A stretch of 64,000 nt of DNA from UBA2821 sp902763335. Lineage in GTDB: Bacteria > Bacillota > Clostridia > Lachnospirales > Lachnospiraceae. The translations under genes were made by a program, and so were the position numbers. The DNA is taken from assembly GCA_052066835.1 (NCBI GenBank), contig JBQHRJ010000003.1; one strand, 5' to 3'. Positions within the stretch are counted from its first letter, which is position 1. Each line of letters begins with the position of its first letter. The notes beneath the pieces were generated by a model. The model ran no database searches. It saw only the letters and a list, made by a program, of their open reading frames with translations, and was not told where the DNA came from. Shown here piece by piece: positions 18,061 to 27,512 of this stretch.

Positions 18061-18098
18061 AAACTGATGTGAATGAATCTTTCACATCAGTTTTTTTT
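18061..18098. terminator. Bidirectional terminator between the PPIase and CapA-like genes
   Basis: Perfect arms AAACTGATGTGAA (18061-18073) and TTCACATCAGTTT (18081-18093) run into T8 on the plus strand and have an A-run on the other side, so it can serve both convergent genes. The stop codon of the CapA-like gene lies in its right arm. Confidence 0.85.
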
Positions 18099-19496
18099 AA
18101 TATTTCCTGAATCATCTATCACTGCATTGAATGAAAGATTTTGCAGAAAATCATATATTCTTCTGGTTTCTACCGGGTCTGTTTTTAATGAGGTCGTGTA
18201 ATTTTCCTGCATACATGGTAAAAATTTTATATTTTTTACACCTGTATGGGAAAGCTCCAATTCGATTGCTCCGGTTTCCTTTGTTTCGTAATTGAACCAG
18301 AAATCTCCAAGACTGTAGAAGATAGGCTTATCATTGTAATATTCTATGCCCTGAAGGACATGAGGATGACCACCAACCACTACATCCGCTCCGGCATCTA
18401 TAAACTGGTGCCCCATAGTCTGCTGATAATCAGTAACCTTGTGGCTGTCCTCGGTACCCCAGTGTACATATGCTACCAGATAATCACATTCTTTCTTTGC
18501 TGATGATATGCCATCAAGATATTTTGTACTGTCATATGTAAGAAGTATTCCCGGTGAATCTGTGCCGGCACCCGGAGTGAAGCGTATTTTTTCAGCTCTT
18601 GAAGCTCCGACAAATCCTATCTTCATTCCATTTACAATGTAATATACAGGACGGGATGCCTCGTCAAGGTTTTTACCGCCGCCAAAATATTTTATATCGT
18701 TATTTTTAAGTGTGTCGAGCGTATCATAAAATGCATCTGCACCATAGTCGTATACATGATTGTTCGATACAGAGACCACATCTGTTCCAAGTTCTTTGAG
18801 AATGGATATCCGTGACGGGTCAGTGCGGAATGTATATAGTTTTCCGTTGAGCGGTTCTCCGCGTGTGCTAAAAGAAAACTCATTATTTAACATAAATATA
18901 TCAGCCGAATTAAGTTCATCAATAAAATTCTGGGATATACACTGATTAAGGATTTCACCGGATTCTTCATATTTATTAATTGTGTACCAGTTTTCTGAAA
19001 GACATAAGTCTCCGGCAAATGCAAGCTTTATACTGTCAGCAGATGTTTTGTCCATGTAAACAAGATTGTCTGATGAGTTCTGTGTATAATAGTCCCAAAG
19101 AACATGAAATGTACATCCGGTTGATTTATACCAGAAATCAGAAGTATAGCTTCCAGATTTTAATGATTCGGCCAGTTGTTTTGCTATTTTCTGATCATAA
19201 TTTTTGCACATCCATTTTAAAAAGTCGGCATCAAGTTTTTCGGTAATATAAGAGTCGTTAATGGATGACATGTTTTTAGTAATTATTCGATAATAATCAT
19301 TAAAGCCGTTTATATATGCGATTGTAGGAACTGTAATGAGATTATTATTGTCCTTAAAAGGATTATCCTGTTCGTTTTTTTGTTCCTGTAGCTGACCGGA
19401 TGTGGAAACAGTCTGTGCCTGTCCACATCCGGATAGAAGAATTACAATAATTATTACATAACTGATAAGAAATAACTGATTTTTGCGTGTTGACAT
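18087..19496 (-). CDS. CapA-family lipoprotein (PgsA-type metallophosphatase fold)
   Basis: This 469-residue lipoprotein has lipobox LLSGC, with Cys24 as anchor, a linker of about 130 residues, and a CapA domain (about 150-440) of the calcineurin-like metallophosphatase fold. Visible metal-site phrases are LAFAGDLCL, FMLNNEFS, VVSVSNNHVYDYG and VVGGHPHVLQG. CapA proteins take part in poly-gamma-glutamate capsule production, but many homologues occur without pgsBC, as here, and their function is not established. It follows a 135-residue cytosolic protein by 2 bases and is probably co-transcribed with it. Confidence 0.85.
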   Translation of the reverse strand: MSTRKNQLFLISYVIIIVILLSGCGQAQTVSTSGQLQEQKNEQDNPFKDNNNLITVPTIAYINGFNDYYRIITKNMSSINDSYITEKLDADFLKWMCKNYDQKIAKQLAESLKSGSYTSDFWYKSTGCTFHVLWDYYTQNSSDNLVYMDKTSADSIKLAFAGDLCLSENWYTINKYEESGEILNQCISQNFIDELNSADIFMLNNEFSFSTRGEPLNGKLYTFRTDPSRISILKELGTDVVSVSNNHVYDYGADAFYDTLDTLKNNDIKYFGGGKNLDEASRPVYYIVNGMKIGFVGASRAEKIRFTPGAGTDSPGILLTYDSTKYLDGISSAKKECDYLVAYVHWGTEDSHKVTDYQQTMGHQFIDAGADVVVGGHPHVLQGIEYYNDKPIFYSLGDFWFNYETKETGAIELELSHTGVKNIKFLPCMQENYTTSLKTDPVETRRIYDFLQNLSFNAVIDDSGNIKKN

Positions 19497-19498
19497 TG

Positions 19499-19906
19499 TT
19501 ACTCGCTGTGCCTTAAAACAACTTTTCTTATATCATCAGCGCTTCTGAAGGTGACACCCATCGTATCTATCTGATAATTATAGAAAGTTGATGCAAACAT
19601 TTCCATTACATAAGAGTGGTAATGTTGTGGGAAACTTTTAAATATATTGTACATTTCATTGAAAAACTGTGGTTCACGTCTGAATTTAGATGAAACAACC
19701 CATGCAGCAATAATGGAAATGCAATATTTTTCAGTTTCCTCAATACATTTTATGGCATCCAATTTTGAGGTAAGAATCTGATAGTCTTCATAGTCCATGT
19801 TAAGGATACTTCCCATCATAACATGAATGCCCATATGATTTGTTATCTGCCTGATGATAGAGTTCTGGATATCCGTTAAACTATTGTTGTATGACCATAT
19901 TGACAT
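19499..19906 (-). CDS. Unknown 135-residue protein upstream of the CapA-like gene
   Basis: I do not recognise this family. It is a helical, His- and Met-rich protein without signal peptide or membrane helix. ATG 19906 lies 5 bases behind a strong GGAGG; the in-frame ATG at 19918 overlaps that site. Its stop is 2 bases before the CapA-like start, so the two are translated as an operon, and a role linked to that lipoprotein is possible. No catalytic motif is visible. Confidence 0.65.
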   Translation of the reverse strand: MSIWSYNNSLTDIQNSIIRQITNHMGIHVMMGSILNMDYEDYQILTSKLDAIKCIEETEKYCISIIAAWVVSSKFRREPQFFNEMYNIFKSFPQHYHSYVMEMFASTFYNYQIDTMGVTFRSADDIRKVVLRHSE

Positions 19907-20099
19907 ATATACCTCCATTCCGGCGGGAAATAATAAAGTTCCGCACCAATCTTATTTTTGCATATGTAATAATCTTGTAAATTATCTGTTAAATCTATTA
20001 TAGCACGTTTTAGCGGAAATTGGAATTGGGAGAACGGATTTGTATTATAATGGAAAGTGTGGTAAAATTGAAAAAAATCAGAATAAGGAGAAGTTGCTT

Positions 20100-20993
20100 A
20101 TGGGTAATAAGAAAGGTCTTTTGATATCGTTGATTCTGCTAGTGATTGCAGTGGCAGCCGCCATAGGAGTCTTTGTTTATATCGACAGTGGCAGTGGTGG
20201 AGTGAAGAAGTATCAGGTGATTACTGAATCTGATAAGACGCATGATGCTACAGTTGTATTTATAAATGCCGGAAAAGCCGATTCCATACTTGTGATGGTT
20301 GATGGAAAAAATTATCTTATAGATACAGGAGTGTCCGATTCAGCTTCTATTATAAAGGATGTTTTTGTCAAGTACGGTGTCGAAAAACTTGACGGGGTAT
20401 TTCTGACGCACACACATAAGGATCATATTGGCGGGCTGAAAAAGATTGCAAAGGCTTATGATATAGACATGGTGTATTCGGCAGATATATCCATGAATGA
20501 GGATGATGGAACTAACCGTATAGAAAAGGCTGTAGATAAAAACGGACTTAAGCTGTCAAAGCTTTCAGCCGGTGACAGGGTAAGAATAGCAGACAGGCTT
20601 TATATGGAAGTGATTGCACCGCTTGAATATAATAAAAAGGATGACAATGACAACTCACTGGTATTGAGACTTTTAGTAAACGGAAAAGTATTTTTGTTTA
20701 CCGGAGATATGCAGTTTGCAGAGGAACAGACTTTACTTAATGCAGGAACGGATGTGTCGGCTGATGTACTTAAGGTCGGTAATCACGGAAATCCTGATTC
20801 TACATCGGAACAGTTTGCAAAGGCGGTAAATCCTGAGATTGCAATTATTACAACGGATACGTCCGTAGATACAGACAGTGCAAATGAAAGGGTAAAAAAA
20901 TTATTCAGCAAAGTGCTGCTTACACAGGATTATAAATTCGGTATAAAGATAACGATTGATAAAGATGGCAATTTAATAGAGGAAGAAGCATAA
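20100..20993 (+). CDS. Secreted ComEC/Rec2-like metallo-beta-lactamase-fold hydrolase
   Basis: This 297-residue protein has an N-terminal signal anchor (residues about 7-28) followed by a metallo-beta-lactamase domain. It shows the metal motif HTHKDHIGG near residue 115, DTGVSDS before it, GDMQFAEE, and the last motif GNHGNPDS. The sequence resembles the C-terminal hydrolase domain of ComEC that is also found as free secreted proteins. The substrate may be DNA or phosphodiesters; this is family inference. ATG 20100 follows AAGGAG by 9 bases, and the longer frame from 20040 lacks a ribosome site. Confidence 0.82.
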   Translation: MGNKKGLLISLILLVIAVAAAIGVFVYIDSGSGGVKKYQVITESDKTHDATVVFINAGKADSILVMVDGKNYLIDTGVSDSASIIKDVFVKYGVEKLDGVFLTHTHKDHIGGLKKIAKAYDIDMVYSADISMNEDDGTNRIEKAVDKNGLKLSKLSAGDRVRIADRLYMEVIAPLEYNKKDDNDNSLVLRLLVNGKVFLFTGDMQFAEEQTLLNAGTDVSADVLKVGNHGNPDSTSEQFAKAVNPEIAIITTDTSVDTDSANERVKKLFSKVLLTQDYKFGIKITIDKDGNLIEEEA

Positions 20994-21006
20994 AGTATGT
21001 AAAAAT

Positions 21007-21047
21007 AAAAGCCAAATTCCTACTCAAGGTAGGCAGATGTGGCTTTT
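21007..21047. terminator. Bidirectional terminator between the MBL-fold and TetR genes
   Basis: AAAAGCCA (21007-21014) pairs with TGGCTTTT (21040-21047), with an inner CCTAC/GTAGG stem and A/T flanks. It covers the last codons of the TetR gene. Confidence 0.65.
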
Positions 21048-21583
21048 ACTATATGCTCGATTTCTAAAATAATAGTCTGCTGGGAGACTTCAAGTCCTGT
21101 TTCTATCCAGTTAATTATGATACCGAATGAACCGTATACACAGAAGGAATAAAACAGTTCCATCTGCAAATCAGTACAGTTAGGAAATCTCTTATGTATG
21201 ATATCTACACCTTTTTCGTGAACAGTGTGCAGTAACTGGTTAGTTATTTTGCTGTTATAATTTGTGCTGAGATTTGCAATGCACAGATTTTTATTTTCAA
21301 ACAGATAATCGAGTATTATGCTTATAAAAGACAGAGGGTTGTCGTTTAAAAGCCTTACTGATTCATCACTATTTATTCTGGCTTTGAAATTATCCGTAAA
21401 TTCAGATATGATGCGGTCGTTGAGGTCAATGATATCTTTATAATGAAGATAGAATGTACGCCTGTCGAGATTTGCTATACTTGTCAGTTCAGTAACGGTT
21501 ATATCTTTTAATTTCTTGGTCATCAGCAGATTTATAAATGCATCCTTTATAAGCTGTTCTGTTCTTATACTTCTCCTGTCCAT
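21020..21583 (-). CDS. TetR/AcrR-family regulator
   Basis: This 187-residue repressor has the TetR helix-turn-helix at residues about 25-50 (DITVTELTSIANLDRRTFYL) and a C-terminal ligand domain with ILEIEHIV at the end, similar to the DhaS-like TetR subgroup. It is transcribed away from an MMPL-type exporter 192 bases to the right, so it probably represses that exporter and itself. The intergenic region carries nested inverted repeats at 21636-21673 that could be the operator. The ligand is unknown. Confidence 0.85.
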   Translation of the reverse strand: MDRRSIRTEQLIKDAFINLLMTKKLKDITVTELTSIANLDRRTFYLHYKDIIDLNDRIISEFTDNFKARINSDESVRLLNDNPLSFISIILDYLFENKNLCIANLSTNYNSKITNQLLHTVHEKGVDIIHKRFPNCTDLQMELFYSFCVYGSFGIIINWIETGLEVSQQTIILEIEHIVKATSAYLE

Positions 21584-21635
21584 TATTGATAATCCCTTTC
21601 ATATTAATGTATAAAATCTTAATAATTTATAAAGT

Positions 21636-21673
21636 TGTGCATAAAAACTTCACATGGTGTGAATTAATGCACA
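21636..21673. promoter_or_regulatory. Nested inverted repeats, putative TetR operator
   Basis: The palindrome TTCACATGGTGTGAA (21649-21663) is bracketed by TGTGCAT (21636-21642) and ATGCACA (21667-21673). A weak promoter for the exporter can be drawn at 21693-21721 (TTGTAC, 17 bases, TACAAT). Binding by the adjacent TetR protein is inferred from position and symmetry. Confidence 0.55.
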
Positions 21674-21775
21674 GATTTTTCACATTTGACTATTGTACCA
21701 TATTTTTTACTGTGATACAATCCGTGAATGAAAGAGAACATAAAGGAAAAAATTTAAAGGAAAAGGGTGTGGATT

Positions 21776-23845
21776 ATGACTAAAATAGGAAAATTTATAG
21801 CAAAGCATAAGTATCTGATTCTGGTTATATCACTTATTTTGCTGGTGCCATCCGCGATAGGATATGTTAAGACAAGAATTAATTATGATATACTCAGTTA
21901 CCTGCCAAAGACACTTGAAACTGTTGATGGTCAGGACATAATGGTTGATGAATTTGGAATGGGTGCGTTTTCCATGGTAGTAGTTGAAGGAATGGATAAT
22001 AAAGACATTCTGAAACTTGAAGAAAAGATGGAAGCCGTTGACCATGTTGAAGAAGTATTGTGGTATGGTGATGCCATGGATATATCCGTACCTACGGATA
22101 TGCTTCCTAGCACATTGAAGGATGCATTGTTTAATGGTGATGCAACGCTTATGATCGCATTGTTTGATGATACAACATCATCTGATGATACGATGAATGC
22201 CGTTGAAGATTTGCGAAGCGTTGTCGGTAAGCAGTGTTATATAAGCGGTATGGCAGGCGTAGTAACAGATATCAAGAATCTTTCAATAGCTGAGATGCCT
22301 GTATATGTAGCTATTGCAGCTGTTTTATCATTTTTGGTATTATGCCTTACAATGGATTCATTTTTTGTACCGGTACTGTTCCTGTTTAGTATAGGTGTAG
22401 GTATTGTTTATAACCTCGGTTCAAATATTTTCCTTGGTGAAATATCATACATAACGCAGGCACTGACGGCGGTATTGCAGCTCGGTGTAACGATGGATTA
22501 TTCTATATTCCTGTTAAGTCGATATGAGGAAAATAAAAAGAAAGCAAATGACAGGGAAACAGCTATGGCGGATGCGATTGCTGCAACATTTACATCAGTG
22601 GCAGGAAGTTCTGTAACAACAGTAGCCGGATTTGCAGCTCTTATGTTTATGACATTTGCATTGGGAAGAGATCTCGGTATAGTTATGATAAAGGGTGTTA
22701 TTATCGGAGTTATATGTTGTGTAACACTTTTACCGGCACTTATTCTTATATTTGAAAAACTTATAGATAAGACAACTCACAAACCACTTATGCCGACAAT
22801 GAAAAGGCTTTCGGATTTTATCACAAGACATCATATAGTATGGCTTGTTGTGTTCCTCGTGATGCTTGTTCCAGCTGTATATGGTAACAACAATGTAAAA
22901 CTTTATTACAATATAGATAAAGGACTTCCTGCAAGTCTTGACAGTTCAAAGGCAAATGAGAAGTTATCAAAAGATTTTGATATGAAATCCGTATATATGG
23001 TTCTTTTGAAAGACGGACTTTCATCTAAGGAAAAGAGTACTCTGTTAAATGAGATAGAGGATGTAAAGGGTGTTAAATGGGCTCTCGGTCTTGACTCTGT
23101 TATGGGTGGTCTTGTTCCGGAAGATATACTTCCAAGTGATTTGAGAAAGACGTTGCAGACGGACAATTATGAAATCCAGTTTGTATGCTCGGATTACAGT
23201 GCGGCAACTGATGAAGCAAATGCACAGATAAAGAAGATAACAAAACTTGTAAAATCATATAACGAAGAATCAATGGTAATCGGTGAAGCACCGCTTATGA
23301 AGGACTTACAGGATGTAACAGATGTGGATCTTGTTATGGTTAATACAGTTTCGATAATAGCAATATTCATTATCATCATGATTGTATTTAAGTCAATTTC
23401 CCTTCCTGTTATACTTGTAGCAGTAATTGAGTTCGCTATATGCGTAAACATGGCTATACCATATTATATGGGTACGGAGCTTCCGTTCGTTGCAAGTATC
23501 GTAATAGGTACTATACAGTTAGGAGCGACGGTTGATTATGCTATTCTTATGACGTCAAGATATAAGGCTGAGAGAATGGCGGGATTGAGTAAAAATGAAG
23601 CCATAAAAGTAGCACACAGAACATCAATGAAACCGGTTATAACCAGTGGTATCAGTTTCTTCGCTGCAACATTTGGTGTAGGTTTATACTCTAGTATCGA
23701 TATGATTAGTTCGATTACGGCATTGTTATCAAGAGGTGCAATTATAAGTACAGTAGTAGTTCTGGTACTTCTTCCTACAATGTTTAAGATATTTGATAAG
23801 GTTATATGCTATACAACTATAGGTATGAGACCTAAAAAAGACTAA
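21776..23845 (+). CDS. MMPL/RND-superfamily exporter
   Basis: This 689-residue membrane protein shows the MMPL/RND plan of two repeats. Each repeat has a first helix (about residues 12-30 and 350-370), a large extracellular domain, and a block of five helices carrying LGVTMDYSIFLLSRYEE and LGATVDYAILMTSRYK. In both, the aspartate is the usual proton-relay residue. It should export a lipid or drug using the proton gradient. ATG 21776 lies 8 bases after AAAAGGG and is preferred over GTG 21767. The divergent TetR gene is its likely regulator. Confidence 0.88.
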   Translation: MTKIGKFIAKHKYLILVISLILLVPSAIGYVKTRINYDILSYLPKTLETVDGQDIMVDEFGMGAFSMVVVEGMDNKDILKLEEKMEAVDHVEEVLWYGDAMDISVPTDMLPSTLKDALFNGDATLMIALFDDTTSSDDTMNAVEDLRSVVGKQCYISGMAGVVTDIKNLSIAEMPVYVAIAAVLSFLVLCLTMDSFFVPVLFLFSIGVGIVYNLGSNIFLGEISYITQALTAVLQLGVTMDYSIFLLSRYEENKKKANDRETAMADAIAATFTSVAGSSVTTVAGFAALMFMTFALGRDLGIVMIKGVIIGVICCVTLLPALILIFEKLIDKTTHKPLMPTMKRLSDFITRHHIVWLVVFLVMLVPAVYGNNNVKLYYNIDKGLPASLDSSKANEKLSKDFDMKSVYMVLLKDGLSSKEKSTLLNEIEDVKGVKWALGLDSVMGGLVPEDILPSDLRKTLQTDNYEIQFVCSDYSAATDEANAQIKKITKLVKSYNEESMVIGEAPLMKDLQDVTDVDLVMVNTVSIIAIFIIIMIVFKSISLPVILVAVIEFAICVNMAIPYYMGTELPFVASIVIGTIQLGATVDYAILMTSRYKAERMAGLSKNEAIKVAHRTSMKPVITSGISFFAATFGVGLYSSIDMISSITALLSRGAIISTVVVLVLLPTMFKIFDKVICYTTIGMRPKKD

Positions 23846-23899
23846 CAATTTGAAATCATAAGATTCAGAGGGCAAAAGCTTCTGAGTCTATATAATAAG

Positions 23900-23949
23900 T
23901 GCGCTGCCTCTTGTATCAGATGATGCTGTAAGGTAGCGCATGTTTTTTA
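23900..23949 (+). terminator. Terminator of the MMPL exporter
   Basis: Stem TGCGCTGCCT (23900-23909) with AGGTAGCGCA (23931-23940), followed by TGTTTTTTAT. A second, weaker hairpin (23861-23888, AGATTCAGAGG with CTTCTGAGTCT) precedes it. Confidence 0.8.
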
Positions 23950-24038
23950 TATATACAGTCAAGAAACTGTTGACCAGAAAAACTAAGTATACTATTATAG
24001 TAGAATATAAAATGACCTGTTCCGGAATGGAGATAAAA

Positions 24039-25076
24039 ATGCCTGAAGTAGTAGATAAACTTATAGAATTTCATAAACTAAACAGAGATGAATACGCAGA
24101 ATTGTTAAAATATTCTGAGAATGCAGAGGTTCGAGACAGACTTTCAAGTGAGGCGGTGAAACTCCGAAAAGAGTATTACGGAGATAAAGTATTCACAAGA
24201 GGTCTGATAGAATTTACGAATTACTGTAAAAATGACTGTTATTACTGTGGTATCAGAAGAAGCAATGCGAATGCTGACAGATACAGATTAACTAAGGAAG
24301 AAATACTTGATTGTTGTCGTAACGGTTATGAACTGGGATTCAGGACATTTGTTCTTCAGGGCGGTGAGGACGGTTATTACACGGATGAACGTATGGCAGA
24401 CATAGTACGATGTATTCGCAGGGATTATCCTGACTGTGCTATTACCCTGTCGATAGGAGAAAAGTCATACGAGAGTTACAGAATGTATAAGGAAGCGGGA
24501 GCGGACAGATATCTGCTCAGACATGAGACAGCCAATGATGAACACTACAGAGTGCTGCATCCAGAAGATATGAGCCTGAAAAACAGAAAAGAATGTCTTT
24601 ATAATCTGAAGAAACTGGGATATCAGGTGGGAGCAGGATTCATGGTAGGTTCGCCGGGGCAGAGTATTTATACTCTGGCGGATGATATGATGTTTATTCA
24701 GGAGCTTGCTCCGGAAATGGTGGGCATCGGGCCGTTTATACCGCATAAGGATACAAAGTTCAAAGATGAGAAAGCAGGAACGGTGGATTTGACTTTATAT
24801 CTTTTGTCTATAATCCGCATAATGCTTCCTAAAGTGTTGCTTCCGGCTACAACGGCACTGGGAACGGTGGATGCCAGAGGAAGAGAAAAGGGACTGATGA
24901 CAGGATGTAATGTGGTTATGCCGAATCTGTCTCCGGTTATGAACAGGAAGAAATATGATTTGTATGATAATAAAATATGTACGGGAGAAGAGGCAGCGGA
25001 GTGCAGAGGATGTCTTGAAAGAAGAGTAGAAAGCGTCGGCTACAGACTGGTGAGCGAACGCGGTGATGCATTATAG
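24039..25076 (+). CDS. hydE: [FeFe] hydrogenase maturase HydE (radical SAM)
   Basis: This 345-residue radical SAM enzyme matches HydE, which acts in assembling the diiron subsite of [FeFe] hydrogenase. The SAM cluster motif is CKNDCYYC, near residue 62. At the C-terminus it has Cys-x7-Cys-x2-Cys (CTGEEAAECRGC), the spacing of the second iron-sulfur site known from Thermotoga HydE. ATG 24039 lies 6 bases behind GGAG. No hydF, hydG or hydrogenase gene is in the window. PylB or BioB-type enzymes are relatives, but the C-terminal cysteines and the GGEDGYYTDERM region favour HydE. Confidence 0.85.
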   Translation: MPEVVDKLIEFHKLNRDEYAELLKYSENAEVRDRLSSEAVKLRKEYYGDKVFTRGLIEFTNYCKNDCYYCGIRRSNANADRYRLTKEEILDCCRNGYELGFRTFVLQGGEDGYYTDERMADIVRCIRRDYPDCAITLSIGEKSYESYRMYKEAGADRYLLRHETANDEHYRVLHPEDMSLKNRKECLYNLKKLGYQVGAGFMVGSPGQSIYTLADDMMFIQELAPEMVGIGPFIPHKDTKFKDEKAGTVDLTLYLLSIIRIMLPKVLLPATTALGTVDARGREKGLMTGCNVVMPNLSPVMNRKKYDLYDNKICTGEEAAECRGCLERRVESVGYRLVSERGDAL

Positions 25077-25093
25077 AAAGGAGTGCCATTATA

Positions 25094-25990
25094 ATGGGAC
25101 AGGATGTTAAGAAGAATATAAATGATATAGCACAGAAATTAGCTTACAATTATAAAGAACAGGGATTATTTGAGATAGGAATAGGAGAAAAACTTCCTAA
25201 GAGAAAAGAGATAATAGAGATAGTCCGTGAGATAAAGAGACTTATGTTTCCGGGATATTTTGGAACAGAGAATACAGCATATGTATCTTTAGAGAGCTTT
25301 GCGGGAAATACGCTGGCTACAATATATGAAAAAATGTTTAAACAGGTAAAGATAGCATTTTCATATAAGGCAGAAAATAAAAACATGAAAGAGATAGAGG
25401 AAAAGACGGAGCAGACTGTACTCACATTTATAGACCGCCTGCCGTATATACAGCAGATGATACTTAAGGATGTGGATGCTGAGTACGATGGTGATCCGGC
25501 GGCAAACAGCAGGGAAGAGATAATATTTTCATATCCGGGACTGTTTGCGATATATGTATACCGCATAGCGCATGAATTGTATCTGCTTAATGTGCCGTTC
25601 ATTCCGAGAATAATGTCTGAATATGCCCATGGAAATACAGGAATAGATATAAATCCGGGTGCAACTATTGGAGAGTATTTCTTCATTGACCATGGAACGG
25701 GTATAGTTATAGGAGAGACCACTATTATAGGTGACCATGTTAAACTGTATCAGGGTGTGACATTGGGAGCACTTTCAACGAGCAAGGGACAGGGACTCTC
25801 AGGAGTAAAGAGACATCCTACTATAGAAGACAATGTAGTTATATATGCAAATACAACTATTCTCGGAGGAGAAACAGTGGTTGGTAAAAATTCGATAGTA
25901 GCAGGTAACTCATTTGTCACTAAGTCAATACCGGCAAATACAAAGGTAACTATAGCAGTTCCTGAATTACAGTATAAGGATAGAAAATAA
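25094..25990 (+). CDS. epsC: Serine O-acetyltransferase, EpsC type
   Basis: This 298-residue protein makes O-acetylserine from serine and acetyl-CoA, the first step of cysteine synthesis. The N-terminal helical part (1-165) precedes a left-handed beta-helix of hexapeptide repeats (about 185-285). The catalytic phrases are DINPGATIGEYFFIDHGTG and GVKRHPTIEDNVVIYA. The length fits EpsC (about 300-310) rather than classical CysE. It starts 17 bases after hydE and precedes nadA, so it probably shares a transcript with them. The sulfate assimilation block further downstream would supply its sulfide partner. Confidence 0.92.
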   Translation: MGQDVKKNINDIAQKLAYNYKEQGLFEIGIGEKLPKRKEIIEIVREIKRLMFPGYFGTENTAYVSLESFAGNTLATIYEKMFKQVKIAFSYKAENKNMKEIEEKTEQTVLTFIDRLPYIQQMILKDVDAEYDGDPAANSREEIIFSYPGLFAIYVYRIAHELYLLNVPFIPRIMSEYAHGNTGIDINPGATIGEYFFIDHGTGIVIGETTIIGDHVKLYQGVTLGALSTSKGQGLSGVKRHPTIEDNVVIYANTTILGGETVVGKNSIVAGNSFVTKSIPANTKVTIAVPELQYKDRK

Positions 25991-26015
25991 TAATAAAACA
26001 AAATAGGAGAAGAAA

Positions 26016-26921
26016 ATGATACAGGAAGAGATAGCAAAATTAAAAAAAGAGAAGGATTTTGTAATACTGGCACATTATTATGTGGATGGTGAGGTGCAGG
26101 CAATAGCCGATTATGTCGGAGATTCCTTTTATTTAAGTAAGGTAGCGATTGATATTCCGAATAAAAATATTTTATTTGCCGGAGTTTCATTTATGGGAGA
26201 AAGTGCAAAGCTTTTAAATCCGGGTAAAAAGGTATATATGGCCGATGATACTGCCGACTGTCCTATGGCACATATGGTGACTGAAGAGAGGATAAAGGAA
26301 GTCAGAGAGCAGTATCCGGATGTATCAGTTGTCTGTTATGTAAACTCAACAGCAGAGATAAAGGCGTTGTCGGATGTCTGTGTAACATCATCTAATGCCA
26401 TTAAGGTTGTAAAGAATCTTGATGCAAAAAATATTTTCTTTATTCCGGATAACAATCTGGGAAGATATGTTGCAAAAAAACTTCCTGAGAAAAACTTTAT
26501 CTTCCATGACGGATTCTGTCATGTACATAAAAGTATAGAAAGAGGACCGTTAGAAGAGGCAAAAAAGATATATCCTGATGCACTCGTTCTTGCGCATCCT
26601 GAATGTACGGCAGACGTTTTAGAGCTTGCGGATTTTATAGGAAGTACATCACAGATCATAGATTATGCTACGGAGAGCACACATGATAAGTTCATTGTCT
26701 GTACAGAGATGGGAATATTCTACGAACTTGGTGTTAAAAATCCACAGAAGAAATTTTATTCAGTGGGACACAGACAGTTCTGCCCTAATATGAAGAAAAT
26801 CACTATAGAAAAGGTAAGAGATGTACTTGAAAATCCTGAGAAAGAGGTAATACTCAGGGATGAAATAATGGAGTCTGCAAAGAGACCGTTGGAGAAAATG
26901 CTTGAGCTTGCTGCAAAATAG
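26016..26921 (+). CDS. nadA: Quinolinate synthase
   Basis: This 301-residue [4Fe-4S] enzyme condenses iminoaspartate with dihydroxyacetone phosphate to quinolinate for NAD synthesis. The three cluster cysteines are in TADCPMAHM, HDGFCHVHK and RQFCPNMKK. The N-terminus VILAHYYVDGEVQAIADYVG is the family signature. The length is typical. The usual partners nadB and nadC are not beside it, so iminoaspartate must come from a distant gene. The ATG follows AGGAGA. Confidence 0.94.
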   Translation: MIQEEIAKLKKEKDFVILAHYYVDGEVQAIADYVGDSFYLSKVAIDIPNKNILFAGVSFMGESAKLLNPGKKVYMADDTADCPMAHMVTEERIKEVREQYPDVSVVCYVNSTAEIKALSDVCVTSSNAIKVVKNLDAKNIFFIPDNNLGRYVAKKLPEKNFIFHDGFCHVHKSIERGPLEEAKKIYPDALVLAHPECTADVLELADFIGSTSQIIDYATESTHDKFIVCTEMGIFYELGVKNPQKKFYSVGHRQFCPNMKKITIEKVRDVLENPEKEVILRDEIMESAKRPLEKMLELAAK

Positions 26922-26945
26922 ATTTTGGATAAGAGGTGTAGTACC

Positions 26946-27494
26946 ATGCGCAGTGAATTATTGACAGAGAATATTGAGGATCAGATTAAGGAAGCACAGA
27001 TAAAGCTTGGATATGCAAAGGAAACAATGCATTTTTATTATGTTATATCATCAATTAATGCCATACTTGGGACAGACTGGAAAGATGCTGATATGGCAGT
27101 TGCGGAACTTAACAGGAATACCACATTTAAGACTGCATTGCCCGGTGGACTGGATTTTGGCACACACGGTGGAAGAGTCGAAGTGACGGTTCATCCGGAA
27201 GGTGTGGAATATGTTCATGAAAATGTTAAAGAGCCGGAGTTTTTGAAAGACATTATAGAATTGTTTGAGAAGAACCATCACTGTATGGTTGAGGATATCT
27301 GTGCCGTATTTGAAAAGTACAGCAGCGAATATGTGTGTGAAAAGATGCCGGAGGGCATGGACTTTGATTATGTCATGTATTTCAGGGATAAAGGCATAGA
27401 TAAATACTGTTACTGTATTAAGCAGGAAATGGGACATACAATATATCATCGTTTTTTGGAAGAAGACTACAGAAATTTGTGTATGGGCATGTAG
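26946..27494 (+). CDS. Unknown protein, possibly DUF3877 family
   Basis: This 182-residue cytoplasmic protein is acidic and has no signal peptide or membrane helix. It looks like the Clostridia-specific DUF3877 group, but I hold this only loosely. Visible features are a helical N-terminus and a cysteine- and His-containing C-terminal half with no clear metal motif. ATG 26946 lies 8 bases behind AGAGGTG. It stands 18 bases before the small alarmone synthetase, so the two are probably co-transcribed. Confidence 0.65.
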   Translation: MRSELLTENIEDQIKEAQIKLGYAKETMHFYYVISSINAILGTDWKDADMAVAELNRNTTFKTALPGGLDFGTHGGRVEVTVHPEGVEYVHENVKEPEFLKDIIELFEKNHHCMVEDICAVFEKYSSEYVCEKMPEGMDFDYVMYFRDKGIDKYCYCIKQEMGHTIYHRFLEEDYRNLCMGM

Positions 27495-27512
27495 AAAAGG
27501 AGTGAGCATTCC

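Noticed and set aside
23940..24038. N-terminal extension of HydE
   Set aside because: It overlaps the terminator T-run of the preceding gene; ATG 24039 has a well-placed GGAG.
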